Notes: generated by a model from the sequence alone, not told the origin. A stretch of 64,000 bases of DNA from Acidobacteriota bacterium (GCA_018268715.1 JAFDVZ010000002.1:677632-741631); one strand, 5' to 3'. Positions 10,665 through 19,436 are shown, counted from the first letter of the stretch. A program made the numbers and translations.

Positions 10665-11776
10665 GGAAGCGCCTCCACCGCCAACAGCAGCCAGTCGTCG
10701 TCACAACCGGATCTCCCGGAGAGGATTCCGGCCACGATATCTCCCACCGCCGCTCCCAGCGGCGCCGGCCGGGCGTTGACGCAGGCTTGCACCAATTCCT
10801 CCAGGCCCTCTCGCCGGCTCGCGCCGGCCGACTTCTCAATCAGACCGTCGCTGTACAAATAGAGGCGATCCCCAGGCGATACTCTCAGGTCTTTGCGCTG
10901 TAGGACCACGGAGTGGAACACGCCCAGCGGTTCGCTGTCCATCTCCACCTTCTCGGCCACGCCGGCGGCGCTCACGCGAATCAAGGGAGGGTGCCCCGCG
11001 CTGACTACTGAAAGCTGACGCGTGCGACGGTTCAGCCGGGCGTAGCAGGCGGTCAGATACTGTTCCTCGCCGAGAATCTGGCGCATCACCGAATCGATGC
11101 CGCGCATGGTGTCTTCCGGCGAATAGAGGGGGCCCGAGTACTGCCGGAGCATCGCCTTGATTCCAGAGGTCAGAAACGCCGCGCTGACGCCATGGCCGCT
11201 GACGTCGGCTACGAAGTAGCCGAACACGTCCCGATCGATCTGGAAGACGTCGTAGAAGTCGCCTCCCGCTTCCTCGAGCGGCTCGTAATAGACGGCAAAG
11301 GAGGCGGCGGGAAGGTCCTCGGGGTTCACCAGGATTGACTTCTGCGCGTTCCGCAAACGATCGAGCCGGATTCGATTCGCCTCGACCAGCAGCCGGTTGT
11401 TTTCCCGGATGCGGAGGTGAACGCGGACGCGGGCCAACACCTCCTCGCCGTGGACCGGCTTGGAAATGTAGTCGACGCCGCCGATTTTCAGGCCGTTGAC
11501 CTTGTTGTTGACGTCATCGAGGGCCGAAAGGAAGATGATCGGGATTTCCGATGTGGCGGCGCCGGACTTCAGCCGAGCGCACGTCTCAAAGCCGGACTCG
11601 CCAGGCATCAGCACGTCGAGCAGGACCAGGTCGGGCTGCTCGGTCAGGCAGAGGGCGCGCGCCGAAGGCCCATCGTAGGCGACCAGCGTCCGAAACCCCT
11701 CCGCGCTGAGCACGTTCTGCACGAGCTCCGCGTTCAACGGCACATCGTCCACCACAAGAATCGTAGGAACAGCCAT
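10661..11776 (-). CDS. Receiver-domain PP2C/SpoIIE-family serine phosphatase
   Basis: 371 residues. The N-terminal receiver domain (1-120) has phospho-acceptor Asp54 in LVLLDVLMPG. A short coiled linker (about 125-155) leads to a SpoIIE/RsbU-type PP2C domain with AGGDFYDVF, VADVSGHGVSAAF and YSDGLIE metal-site motifs and a terminal DDDWLLL. It is expected to dephosphorylate the STAS protein when its receiver is phosphorylated, probably by the operon's CheA (inference from context). It is the first gene of the minus-strand operon; the 210 bases upstream should hold the promoter, but no clear -35/-10 pair was recognised. Confidence 0.93.
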   Translation of the reverse strand: MAVPTILVVDDVPLNAELVQNVLSAEGFRTLVAYDGPSARALCLTEQPDLVLLDVLMPGESGFETCARLKSGAATSEIPIIFLSALDDVNNKVNGLKIGGVDYISKPVHGEEVLARVRVHLRIRENNRLLVEANRIRLDRLRNAQKSILVNPEDLPAASFAVYYEPLEEAGGDFYDVFQIDRDVFGYFVADVSGHGVSAAFLTSGIKAMLRQYSGPLYSPEDTMRGIDSVMRQILGEEQYLTACYARLNRRTRQLSVVSAGHPPLIRVSAAGVAEKVEMDSEPLGVFHSVVLQRKDLRVSPGDRLYLYSDGLIEKSAGASRREGLEELVQACVNARPAPLGAAVGDIVAGILSGRSGCDDDWLLLAVEALP

Positions 11777-11986
11777 GGTTCTGATTCAGCTCTGGACCGA
11801 GGCGCTAGTGGCGTGACAGCCGGGAAACCGAACTGGGGGGAGTCGCCCGAAGTAACAGTTCAAAATTCACTACAGGTAGGATCGGCCGGAAGCGTCTGAG
11901 ATTTGAGATAAGCTGTGCGAACGTAAGGGCCAGATTTACCCGATGGGAGCTCCCCCCGGAGGGTTCTGCGGCGCCAATGTAGCCAG

Positions 11987-12145
11987 CTAGTCCTGGTCCT
12001 GACGCAGCGTGGCGAGCCAGGTCTTGATGGCCAAGCCTCCCAGCAGGACCCACACCGCCAACTGGAGCGGTCCTTCGAGCGTGAACGCCGCAAGCAACGC
12101 GAGCACCACATAGGCGGCCATGGCCAGGTAGAAGCGGTTCGTCAT
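11987..12145 (-). CDS. Small two-TM hypothetical membrane protein (52 residues)
   Basis: A short frame 9 bases downstream of the TonB-like gene on the same strand. The protein begins MTNRFYLAMAAY and ends LATLRQDQD. It has two hydrophobic stretches (about 7-22 and 28-42) joined by FTLEGPLQ. Codon use has the strong G/C third-position bias of the neighbours, and the spacing suggests co-transcription with the TonB-like gene. No family is recognised. It could help assemble or anchor the TonB-type complex, but that is only context. Confidence 0.6.
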   Translation of the reverse strand: MTNRFYLAMAAYVVLALLAAFTLEGPLQLAVWVLLGGLAIKTWLATLRQDQD

Positions 12146-12154
12146 GGGATCCAA

Positions 12155-13207
12155 TCAGCGGGACGGGAGATTGTAGTAGAACACCAACCGCAGCCGGATC
12201 ACGTCGCCGCGAAACAGGGCGGGCAGCGGCGGGAACGGGTTGGAGGCGCTGATGGCGGCCACTGCGGCGCGGTCGAGCGCCTGGGTTCCCGAAGGCGTCT
12301 CGATGATCAGTTTCGGCACCGAACCGGCTTTGTCGATCGAAAACAGCAGCACGGCCCGGCCGCGCAGGCCCATGCGGGCGCTTTCGGGCCACACGGCGAA
12401 CCAGTTGCGGCGCACGGCGGTGATCACTTGCGTCAAATAAGGCTTGAAATCGACGCCCATTGGGTCACTTTGCAGCTCTAAAGTGCTCGATTGGCGCCCT
12501 TGTGAGCCCGCGCGACCGGGTAATTGGCCCATGCCGCCGTCGATATCGGCGCCGGAATCACCGACGGTGAGGTCGCCGGGACCGGGCCGGGCGGCGTTCC
12601 GAATAGCCTCCTGCACGCCGGATTTGGGAACGTCGATGCGGCCCGTTCCGGTGGCGCGGCCGGTGTAAACGCCGGGCGTTTCGAAGGCCAGCTTCGGCTT
12701 CTCCTCGGCGGCCTTGGGTGGCGGGGGCGGAGCGGGCGGCGGAGGCGTGGCCGCCGTGCCCAGGCTGGGAGGCGGCGCTTGAGCCACCTTGACCTGTGGC
12801 GCCTCGATGACGGGCTGCGGCGGAGGGGCCGGCGCGGACCGTCCCATTGCCGAAGGCGGCGGCGATGAGAGCTTCGGAGTGGGCCGGACGTCCGGTTTCG
12901 CGATCAGGTTTTCGAGCCGTATCTCCTTGGCCACCTTGGTCTTGTTGGGCTCAAGCTGGGTCAGGATGTCGCGTGGGGTGAGGAGCGTGACGGCCTTACG
13001 TACATCCACCGTGTCCTCAGGCTTAGGCGGCGAGGGTGGAGGCAGATAGTGGGCAATGGCGAAGGCTCCTAGCACAAGCACGACGTGTACGATGGCTGAG
13101 CCGACGGCGGCCTCGGTCCAGCGCTTGCCGCGGCCTTCGTCCTCCCATCCCGGCAGCAGATGCAGTTCGGGCTCGGTGGGCGGGGCGGGAGGAGCCTGAA
13201 CGTTCAT
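12155..13207 (-). CDS. TonB-family energy-transducing protein
   Basis: 350 residues. A short cytoplasmic N-terminus, one membrane anchor at about 36-56 (IVHVVLVLGAFAIAHYL), a long Pro/Ala-rich periplasmic spacer (about 57-225, with PPPPAPPPPP runs) and a C-terminal TonB domain (about 255-350) containing YLTQVITAVRRNW and IIETPSGTQALDRAAVAAISASNPFPPLP. Such proteins carry proton-motive force from ExbB/ExbD to outer-membrane receptors. No exbB or exbD lies in this window, so the partner complex is encoded elsewhere. An orphan TonB paralogue is likely. Confidence 0.85.
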   Translation of the reverse strand: MNVQAPPAPPTEPELHLLPGWEDEGRGKRWTEAAVGSAIVHVVLVLGAFAIAHYLPPPSPPKPEDTVDVRKAVTLLTPRDILTQLEPNKTKVAKEIRLENLIAKPDVRPTPKLSSPPPSAMGRSAPAPPPQPVIEAPQVKVAQAPPPSLGTAATPPPPAPPPPPKAAEEKPKLAFETPGVYTGRATGTGRIDVPKSGVQEAIRNAARPGPGDLTVGDSGADIDGGMGQLPGRAGSQGRQSSTLELQSDPMGVDFKPYLTQVITAVRRNWFAVWPESARMGLRGRAVLLFSIDKAGSVPKLIIETPSGTQALDRAAVAAISASNPFPPLPALFRGDVIRLRLVFYYNLPSR

Positions 13208-13250
13208 GTATCGTTAAAAAGACGCCGGTGGAGGCCCCGAGGTTGCCGGG

Positions 13251-14204
13251 CTAAGCGACCCCCATCGACTGGGCGACCACGCGCGCGTGCGCCTCTATTT
13301 TATCCAGGATCTCGAGCGCCACTTCCAGCGCCCGCCGCGCGTCCTCGCCCGTAACCTCAGGCGCGGACCGGGTTTGGACCGCTTGCACAAACGAAGCCAG
13401 TTCCAGTTTCAGGGGCTCGTCCTTGGCGACGTCGACGGCGTGGAAGCCGATCTGGTGTTCGGGCGACACTTCGAAGGCGGCCAGATCCTGGCGGGCGTAG
13501 TCGAGCGACAGGTACTGCCGTGGCTGGAACAGGCGGATCTTGCGGATGCGCTCGGTGGAGACGCGGCTGGCGGTGAGGTTCGCCACGCAGCCGCCAGGGA
13601 AGGCGAGGCGGACGTTGGCGATATCCACCTTCTGGGACAGTATCGAAATGCCGGCCGCGCGAATCTCCTCGGGCATGCGGCCGGTGAGGGTGAGCACGAC
13701 GTCCAGGTCGTGGATCATCAGATCGAGCACCACGTCGACGTCCAGGCTGCGGGGGCTGAACAGGCTCATGCGGTGGATCTCGAAGAACAGCGGGTTGCGC
13801 ACGATCTTGCGCAGCGCCGCCACGGCCGGGTTGAAGCGCTCCAGATGGCCGACCTGCAGGATGCGCCCGTGGCGCGAGGCGGCGGCGATCAGGCGATCCG
13901 CCGAGGCGAGATCCGGCGCGATCGGCTTCTCCACCAGTACGTCGACGCCCTGCTCGAAGAGCGCGCAGCCGATGGCGGCGTGGGTCAGGGTGGGCGTGGC
14001 CACGACGGCCGCGTCCACCTTGCCGGCCAGCTCGGCCGGGGTGGCGACCGCCTCGCATTCATAGGTTGCGGCGGCTTCCGCGGCGCGGGCGGGATCGGCG
14101 TCCACCACGGCTGCGAGCGTCGCGCCCTCCAGGCCGCGAAGCACCCGTAAGTGATTGCGGCCGAACGACCCGGTGCCGATGACTGCGATTCGAACGGTCT
14201 CCAT
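13251..14204 (-). CDS. Gfo/Idh/MocA-family NAD(P)-dependent oxidoreductase
   Basis: 317 residues. The N-terminal Rossmann domain has the nucleotide motif AVIGTGSFGRNH (about 7-18) and the EKPIA motif with the family lysine near 93. The C-terminal alpha/beta domain has the LDLMIHDLDV segment expected to carry catalytic acid/base residues. The substrate is not readable. In many diderms a gene of this family sits within the lpxD-fabZ-lpxA-lpxI-lpxB region. Here it lies downstream of fabZ-lpxA-lpxI, separated by two plus-strand genes, so a role in envelope sugar metabolism is plausible but inferred. Confidence 0.85.
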   Translation of the reverse strand: METVRIAVIGTGSFGRNHLRVLRGLEGATLAAVVDADPARAAEAAATYECEAVATPAELAGKVDAAVVATPTLTHAAIGCALFEQGVDVLVEKPIAPDLASADRLIAAASRHGRILQVGHLERFNPAVAALRKIVRNPLFFEIHRMSLFSPRSLDVDVVLDLMIHDLDVVLTLTGRMPEEIRAAGISILSQKVDIANVRLAFPGGCVANLTASRVSTERIRKIRLFQPRQYLSLDYARQDLAAFEVSPEHQIGFHAVDVAKDEPLKLELASFVQAVQTRSAPEVTGEDARRALEVALEILDKIEAHARVVAQSMGVA

Positions 14205-14270
14205 GTTGCAGTTCGATTATACCCACCGGGGGAGGGCGCGCCCGGGCTCCAAGCGTGTACAGTGAGTCTT

Positions 14271-15005
14271 ATGTGGAGGCGGCTGGCGGCTGGAATCGCG
14301 CTCGTGTTGTGCCTGATCGCGCTGTCGATCGCCGCGCGCCGACGCTCGGATCCGCTCGCGGATTTCCCCCGCACCGTGCTGTGGGCCTGGGAGCGGCCGG
14401 AAGACCTGCGCTTCATCCGGCCGGGGACGGCGGGAATTGCGTTTCTCGCCCGTACGGTCTGGCTCGAGCCGGGGCGGGTGACGTCGAAGCCCCGGCTGCA
14501 ACCTCTGCGCTACCCTCCCGGCACGCCGCTGATGGCGGTGGTGCGTTTCGAATCGCGCGGCCAGGGTCTGCCGCCGCGCGCCGACGCCATCCGAGAGTTG
14601 CGGGCGGCTGCGGCGATTCCGGACGTGCGGGCGCTACAGATCGATTTCGACGCCCGGCAGTCGGAACGGCGGTGGTACGGTGCACTGCTTGAGGAGGCGC
14701 GGGGGGCGCTGCCGAAAGCGCTGCCGCTGACGATGACGGCGCTTGCCTCCTGGTGCGAGCAGGACGGCTGGATCCGCGACCTGCCCGTAGCCGATGCGAC
14801 GCCGATGCTGTTCCGCATGGGACCGGGCGAGCGGGCCCCGACGCGCGACTTTGCGGTCTCGCGGTGCCGGTCGAGCGTCGGCGTGTCGATGGACGAGCTG
14901 CCCGCGACGGTCCCGGGCGGACGCCGGCTGTACTTTTTCGACCCTCGCCCCTGGACCCAGGATTCGTATCGCGCCGCCGTGGCGCAAGCAAGGAGATGGC
15001 AATAA
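14271..15005 (+). CDS. DUF3142 domain protein, membrane-anchored or exported
   Basis: 244 residues from ATG 14271. This start is preferred over upstream ones because it begins a hydrophobic leader (RRLAAGIALVLCLIALSIAA). The body contains segments typical of DUF3142 proteins: LQIDFDARQSERRWY, MTALASWCEQDGW and TPMLFRMGPGE. The fold is thought to be TIM-barrel-like; function unknown. The stop is followed almost at once by the start of the next exported protein, so they form a two-gene operon. It is divergent from the Gfo/Idh gene, with a 66-base gap. Confidence 0.75.
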   Translation: MWRRLAAGIALVLCLIALSIAARRRSDPLADFPRTVLWAWERPEDLRFIRPGTAGIAFLARTVWLEPGRVTSKPRLQPLRYPPGTPLMAVVRFESRGQGLPPRADAIRELRAAAAIPDVRALQIDFDARQSERRWYGALLEEARGALPKALPLTMTALASWCEQDGWIRDLPVADATPMLFRMGPGERAPTRDFAVSRCRSSVGVSMDELPATVPGGRRLYFFDPRPWTQDSYRAAVAQARRWQ

Positions 15006-15007
15006 TA

Positions 15008-17176
15008 ATGAGGATATTCACCGGACTGGCGGCCACGGCCGTGCTCGCGGTGCTGACGCTTCCCACCGATCTCGACAGTTGCTCGATCGCGCCTCCAGAG
15101 CCGGTGTTCGCCACTACGGAACGGCCGGCGGCGACGGCGGCGGAGTTCCGGGCCGGCGAAATCGGGGTGATCCAGCCGACGTTCCGTCGCCGATACCTGG
15201 TGGCCGCGTACCGGACGCTCACCGGCGCGCCCGTTTCAGAGAAGGAGGCGGCGTGGATGCTGCCTTCCGCCTCCACGGCCACGACGGATTCAGCCGCGCC
15301 CGCGAAGTCGCCGGACGAGGCCTGGGCGGAGGCGCGCAAGGGCGTTGCCGGCCTGGCTGCCGCCGCCTACATCGACTCCTATAAATCGGCGAAAAGCGGA
15401 GGGGAAGTCGTCTACTTCCGCAATTGTATGGATGCGGCCTTCGACACGGCTCGCCAGACCTTGGCGGCGCGCATCGCCAAATGGGGCGCCACGAGCGCCA
15501 ACGTCCGCGACTGGACCGCCGCCCAGGACACGGTTTTCTCAAACTGCAGCGGCGAGAAGGTGGCGATTCCGGCGCCCGCGCCCGCCGGCGCCGACCCGCT
15601 GCTGGCCGCCGACCGGCGCTACCAGATCGCGGCCGCCTACTTTTACGCCTGTGACTGGCGGAAGGCTCGGGAAGCCTTCACCGCCATCGCCGCCGAGCGC
15701 GATTCGCCGTGGCGCAACATCGCGCCCTACCTGATCGCCCGCACCTATGTCCGCGAGGCCAGCCTGGACGTGAAACCGGCCGCGCTCGCCGAAGCCGAGT
15801 CGCGGTTCCAGGCGATCGCCAACGATCGCGCCCGCCCTGAACTGCGGGAGGCGAGCCTGCGGATGGTCGACTACGTTCGCACGCGGCGCGATCCGGCCAA
15901 GCGGATCGCAGAACTCGGGGCGGCGCTCGGGCAGGCGAGCAAGACCGACGAGCAGACCCTGACCGACTACACCTATTTATTAGCCCGGCTGCCGGGCGGT
16001 GATGGGAAGGACTGGAAGCCCGCTGGCGCGGGAGACATGGCCGATTGGATCCAGGCGTTTGAAAGCTCGTCTCCCTCCGCCGGGGCCTATGCCGCCCGGC
16101 GCTGGAAGGAGTCGCGCAGTCCGGCGTGGCTGATCGCGGCGCTGGCGCTGCCGAGTGAACCGGGTGTGACGGCGGAACTGGTGCAGGCGGCGAGGGCCAT
16201 CCGTCCCGGTTCGCCCGCGCTCGATTCGGCCGCCTACTTCGGCATCCAGGCCGAAATCAGGGCGCATCACCCGGATGCTGCGCGCGGTTGGGCGGATCAG
16301 ATGCTGGCCCGCAAGCTGTCCAACTCGACGCGCAACCGGATGCTGGCTTTGCGGATGGCGACGGCTCGCGATACGGCCGAATTCCTGAAGTTCGCGCCTC
16401 GGACGCCCGAGGCCCGGCTACAGAGCTTTGACGGTCATGAGGAGGATATCGAAGCGCCGCCCGTGCCGACCGGCGTCGCTCCCATCCTCGACGACGACGC
16501 GATGGAGGCGTTCAACCACCAGGCGCCGCTCGCGCTGTGGGTGGAGGCAGCGTCGAGCGCAAGCCTTCCCTCCCACGTGCAACTGCGGGTCGCGCGGGCG
16601 GGCTTTGTGCGGGCGACCGTGCTGAACCGCGGCGTCGAGGCGAAGCAATTGCTCCAACGCGTGGTCCAACTGGACCCGAAGGCGGCCGATCTGGCAAAGG
16701 ACTACCTGGCCGCCGCCGGACCCGACGCCGCGCGGTTTGCGGCGTTGATGATCGTGCTGCGCGACTACCGGTTCGACCCGTTCCTTTCACAGGTCCTCAA
16801 GGACAGCGAGCCCGAGAACCCGGGTGGCCGTGGCGAGTGGGGCTTCTCGCCCGCCGAGAAATCCGACGACGCCGCGAAGCTTCCGCCGACCTACCTGAGC
16901 CCCGCGCAACGGGCCGCCGCCGAGGCCGAGCAAAAGCAATTGGCGGAGACAGCGCCCGCCGCCGCTACCTATCTGGCCGTGCAGATGGTCGCCTTTGCGC
17001 AGGCGCATCCGGATGACCCGCGGGTTCCGGAGTCGCTCTACCGGGCCGTGCGCGCCACCCGGTTCGGATCGAAGGACGACAACACGGGCAAGTACTCGCG
17101 CCAGGCCTTCGACATCCTGCACCGGAGGTTCCCGAAGTCGGAGTGGACGGCGAAGACGCCCTACTGGTACCAGTGA
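15008..17176 (+). CDS. Large exported helical-repeat protein, unknown function
   Basis: 722 residues from ATG 15008. An in-frame ATG at 14996 exists but touches the AAGGAG ribosome site, so 15008 is preferred. A signal peptide (MRIFTGLAATAVLAVLTL) is followed by a Cys (LDSC), so a lipoprotein is possible. The mature protein is rich in Ala and helical, with TPR-like pairs (for example ADRRYQIAAAYFYACDWRKAREAFTAIAA) suggesting a solenoid. No catalytic motif is seen. It is co-transcribed with the DUF3142 gene. Its 3' end is copied in degenerate form about 178 bases downstream. No firm family assignment. Confidence 0.7.
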   Translation: MRIFTGLAATAVLAVLTLPTDLDSCSIAPPEPVFATTERPAATAAEFRAGEIGVIQPTFRRRYLVAAYRTLTGAPVSEKEAAWMLPSASTATTDSAAPAKSPDEAWAEARKGVAGLAAAAYIDSYKSAKSGGEVVYFRNCMDAAFDTARQTLAARIAKWGATSANVRDWTAAQDTVFSNCSGEKVAIPAPAPAGADPLLAADRRYQIAAAYFYACDWRKAREAFTAIAAERDSPWRNIAPYLIARTYVREASLDVKPAALAEAESRFQAIANDRARPELREASLRMVDYVRTRRDPAKRIAELGAALGQASKTDEQTLTDYTYLLARLPGGDGKDWKPAGAGDMADWIQAFESSSPSAGAYAARRWKESRSPAWLIAALALPSEPGVTAELVQAARAIRPGSPALDSAAYFGIQAEIRAHHPDAARGWADQMLARKLSNSTRNRMLALRMATARDTAEFLKFAPRTPEARLQSFDGHEEDIEAPPVPTGVAPILDDDAMEAFNHQAPLALWVEAASSASLPSHVQLRVARAGFVRATVLNRGVEAKQLLQRVVQLDPKAADLAKDYLAAAGPDAARFAALMIVLRDYRFDPFLSQVLKDSEPENPGGRGEWGFSPAEKSDDAAKLPPTYLSPAQRAAAEAEQKQLAETAPAAATYLAVQMVAFAQAHPDDPRVPESLYRAVRATRFGSKDDNTGKYSRQAFDILHRRFPKSEWTAKTPYWYQ

Positions 17177-17358
17177 CGCCCGGTTGCTGGCCGCGTCGGC
17201 TTTAGCGAACGGTTCGTCGTGCATGACAGGGATGGTCCCGGGACCGGCCACCGGCACGTCGAACAGAAGGTGCTTGCGCCAGGTCTTCGACATTCTGCGC
17301 GGGAGGTTCCCGAAGTCGGAGTGAACGGCGAAGACGCCCTACTGGCGCCAGTGAGGCC
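17099..17358. repeat. Degenerate tandem duplication across the convergent 3' ends of two genes
   Basis: Bases 17099-17180 (end of the helical-repeat protein gene) recur at 17277-17358 with about 8 differences. Between the copies, 17187-17276 matches the 3' part of lpxI at 17393-17544 but lacks roughly 60 bases and part of the end. The order is X-Y'-X'-Y. This is what a tandem duplication of the X-Y junction leaves after the inner copies decay. The X' copy has a premature TGA and Y' is a broken lpxI fragment, so the block is non-coding. Confidence 0.85.
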
Positions 17359-17360
17359 AG

Positions 17361-18176
17361 TTACTCTTCGGGCTTATAGCCGATGATGGCGACGCCGGCC
17401 GCGTTGGCTTGGGCGAACAGTTCGTCGCGATCGAGAAACAGGGTGCGGCCGGCGTCCACGGCCATGGCGGTGGCGCCCACTTCGCGCATCACGCGGATGG
17501 TCTCGGGACCGGCCACCGGCACGTCGAACAGCAGGTGCTTGCGGCGCTTGGACACCTTCACCAGGCGCAGCGGGCGCCCGTTGACGAGCGACGCGGCGCG
17601 GCGCAACATCGCGTCGGTGCCCTCCATGGCCTCCACCGCCACGCAGGCGCGATCGGCCACCGCGACGCTCTGGCCGATGTCGAAACCGGCCAGCGCGTTG
17701 GCGATGCGGCGGCCGTAGCCGATGTCGCGCAGTTCGTCGTCTTCCGGTTTGCGGCGCGTCAGCACGCCTTCGCCCGCCAGCAACCCGCGCAGCAGCAGCG
17801 TCGATTCCACCAGCCGGATCCCCTCATCCTCCAGAATTTTCACCACGCCGAAAATCAGCGCGTCGGTGTTCTTCTCGCGCAGCGACATCAGGAGCTTGGC
17901 CAGGCGCCAGTCCGGCCGGATGGCCGAGAAGATCTTGACGTGCTTCACCTGGCCGCACATCATCATCTCCGCGACGCCCTCGCCTTTCAGGATGTCGATC
18001 AGCTTACTCAACTGCCCGAGCGAGATCCAGTACATCTTCGCCGCCAGGCGTTCGAGGTCGGGGGAGGCCTCCTCCTTGATGCCGATGGTCACCAGGTCGA
18101 GGCCGGATTGGCGCGCCGCTTCGAGCGCCAGGAAGGGGAAACGGCCGTTGCCGGCCAGCATCGCGTAGCGCGGCAT
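17361..18176 (-). CDS. lpxI: LpxI, UDP-2,3-diacylglucosamine pyrophosphatase
   Basis: 271 residues, full family length. It hydrolyses UDP-2,3-diacylglucosamine to lipid X and UMP in lipid A synthesis, replacing LpxH. Typical segments are MLAGNGRFPFLALEAAR at the start, CGQVKHVKIF, ESTLLLRGLLAGEGVLTRR and the C-terminal RKHLLFDVPVAGPETI. The start abuts the lpxA stop with no gap, so fabZ-lpxA-lpxI is an operon. A decayed partial copy of its 3' end lies just downstream. Confidence 0.93.
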   Translation of the reverse strand: MPRYAMLAGNGRFPFLALEAARQSGLDLVTIGIKEEASPDLERLAAKMYWISLGQLSKLIDILKGEGVAEMMMCGQVKHVKIFSAIRPDWRLAKLLMSLREKNTDALIFGVVKILEDEGIRLVESTLLLRGLLAGEGVLTRRKPEDDELRDIGYGRRIANALAGFDIGQSVAVADRACVAVEAMEGTDAMLRRAASLVNGRPLRLVKVSKRRKHLLFDVPVAGPETIRVMREVGATAMAVDAGRTLFLDRDELFAQANAAGVAIIGYKPEE

Positions 18177-18953
18177 CTACTTCACGAATCCGCGCTCGGA
18201 TTTCGCGATGAAAGCGAGCAACTCCTCTACCTCGGGGGTCATCGGGACCTCCGCGCGGATGCGCTCCACCGCCTGGGTCGTGTTCAGCTTGGCGCGCGTC
18301 AGCAGCCGGAACGCCTTGTGGAGCGCCTCCACGGATTCGGGGCTGAAGCCGCGGCGCTCCAGGCCCGTGCCGTTGGCGCCGAACACCTTGATCTCGCGCG
18401 GGGCGACGGTGGAGGAGAACGGCAGAATGTCCTGGGTGACGATGCTGCCCGCGCCGACAATCGCGTGCCGACCGATGCGGCAGAACTGGTGCACGCCGCT
18501 CATGGCGCCCATCCAGGTCCAGTCCTCCACGATGACGTGGCCCGCAAAGCCGACGCCGTTGCCGATGACGCAGTGGTTCGCAATGCGTACATCGTGCGCA
18601 ACGTGGACGTAGGCCATCAGCAGGTTGTCGTCGCCGATGGACGTGATCATGCCGCCGCCCTGGGTGCCGCGATGGATCGAAACGAACTCGCGGATGCGGT
18701 TGCGATTGCCGATCACCGTTTCCGAACGCTCGCCCTTGTACTTCAGGTCTTGCGGCGCGACGCCGACGGTGGAATACGGGAAGAAGACGTTGTCCTCGCC
18801 GATGCGAGTGGGGCCTTCGATGAAGACGTGCGCCATCAGGCGCGTCCGGGCTCCAATTTCGACGTCCGGGCCGATAACCGAGAACGGTCCGACTTCGGCC
18901 GATGGGTCGATCCGGGCTGCGGGATCGACAATCGCCGTCGCGTGCGCCGGCAT
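18177..18953 (-). CDS. lpxA: LpxA, UDP-N-acetylglucosamine O-acyltransferase
   Basis: 258 residues, matching LpxA length. Left-handed beta-helix hexapeptide repeats fill about residues 10-185, followed by the helical C-terminus. The expected catalytic His is His120 in YVHVAHDVRI, and a further conserved His lies in GVHQFCRIG. It performs the first step of lipid A synthesis. It starts 4 bases after fabZ and ends flush with lpxI. The hallmark REFVSIHRGT segment is intact. Confidence 0.95.
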   Translation of the reverse strand: MPAHATAIVDPAARIDPSAEVGPFSVIGPDVEIGARTRLMAHVFIEGPTRIGEDNVFFPYSTVGVAPQDLKYKGERSETVIGNRNRIREFVSIHRGTQGGGMITSIGDDNLLMAYVHVAHDVRIANHCVIGNGVGFAGHVIVEDWTWMGAMSGVHQFCRIGRHAIVGAGSIVTQDILPFSSTVAPREIKVFGANGTGLERRGFSPESVEALHKAFRLLTRAKLNTTQAVERIRAEVPMTPEVEELLAFIAKSERGFVK

Positions 18954-18957
18954 CGGC

Positions 18958-19425
18958 TTAGGCGCTCGGCGGCGGGGCCGCTGGCGGTGCCTCGCGATCG
19001 GCGAGCTTGCACATCACGGTGACTTCGGCGACGACGACGCCGTCCACGGTGGCCTTGCCGGACATCTTGGCGACGCTCGCCTTGCGCTTGCCGACCACCA
19101 TCTCGATGCGCAACTGGTCGCCCGCGCGCACCGGCCGGCGGAACTTCGCCTCCTCGACCGAGGCGAGCAGAACGATCTTCTTCTCGCGGTCCGGAATCTG
19201 CTTGAGCACCAGCACGCCCGCCACCTGCGCCATGGCTTCGACAATCAGCACGCCCGGCATGACCGGGAAGTTCGGAAAGTGGCCCGGCGTCCACGGCTCG
19301 TTCGCCGTCACGTTCTTGATGCCCACCACGCGCTCGGCGTCCAACTCGAGAATCGCATCGACCAGGAGGAACGGGTACCGATGGGGCAATATTTCGCGGA
19401 TCGCGTCGATGTCGAGTAAGGCCAT
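18958..19425 (-). CDS. fabZ: FabZ, 3-hydroxyacyl-ACP dehydratase
   Basis: 155 residues with one hot-dog domain. The active-site motif PGHFPNFPVMPGVLIVEAMAQ region carries His49 and Glu63, as expected. It dehydrates 3-hydroxyacyl-ACP in fatty acid elongation and shares substrates with LpxA, which explains the conserved fabZ-lpxA order. The C-terminal PPAAPPPSA tail is an unstructured extension. Only 24 bases separate it from the divergent M20 peptidase gene, and no ribosome site is visible before its ATG. Confidence 0.94.
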   Translation of the reverse strand: MALLDIDAIREILPHRYPFLLVDAILELDAERVVGIKNVTANEPWTPGHFPNFPVMPGVLIVEAMAQVAGVLVLKQIPDREKKIVLLASVEEAKFRRPVRAGDQLRIEMVVGKRKASVAKMSGKATVDGVVVAEVTVMCKLADREAPPAAPPPSA

Positions 19426-19436
19426 GGGAAGCCGCT

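Noticed and set aside
16787-17293. Minus-strand frame with LpxI-like residues at its start
   Set aside because: The LpxI-like part is the decayed duplicate at 17187-17276; the rest is antisense to the helical-protein gene.
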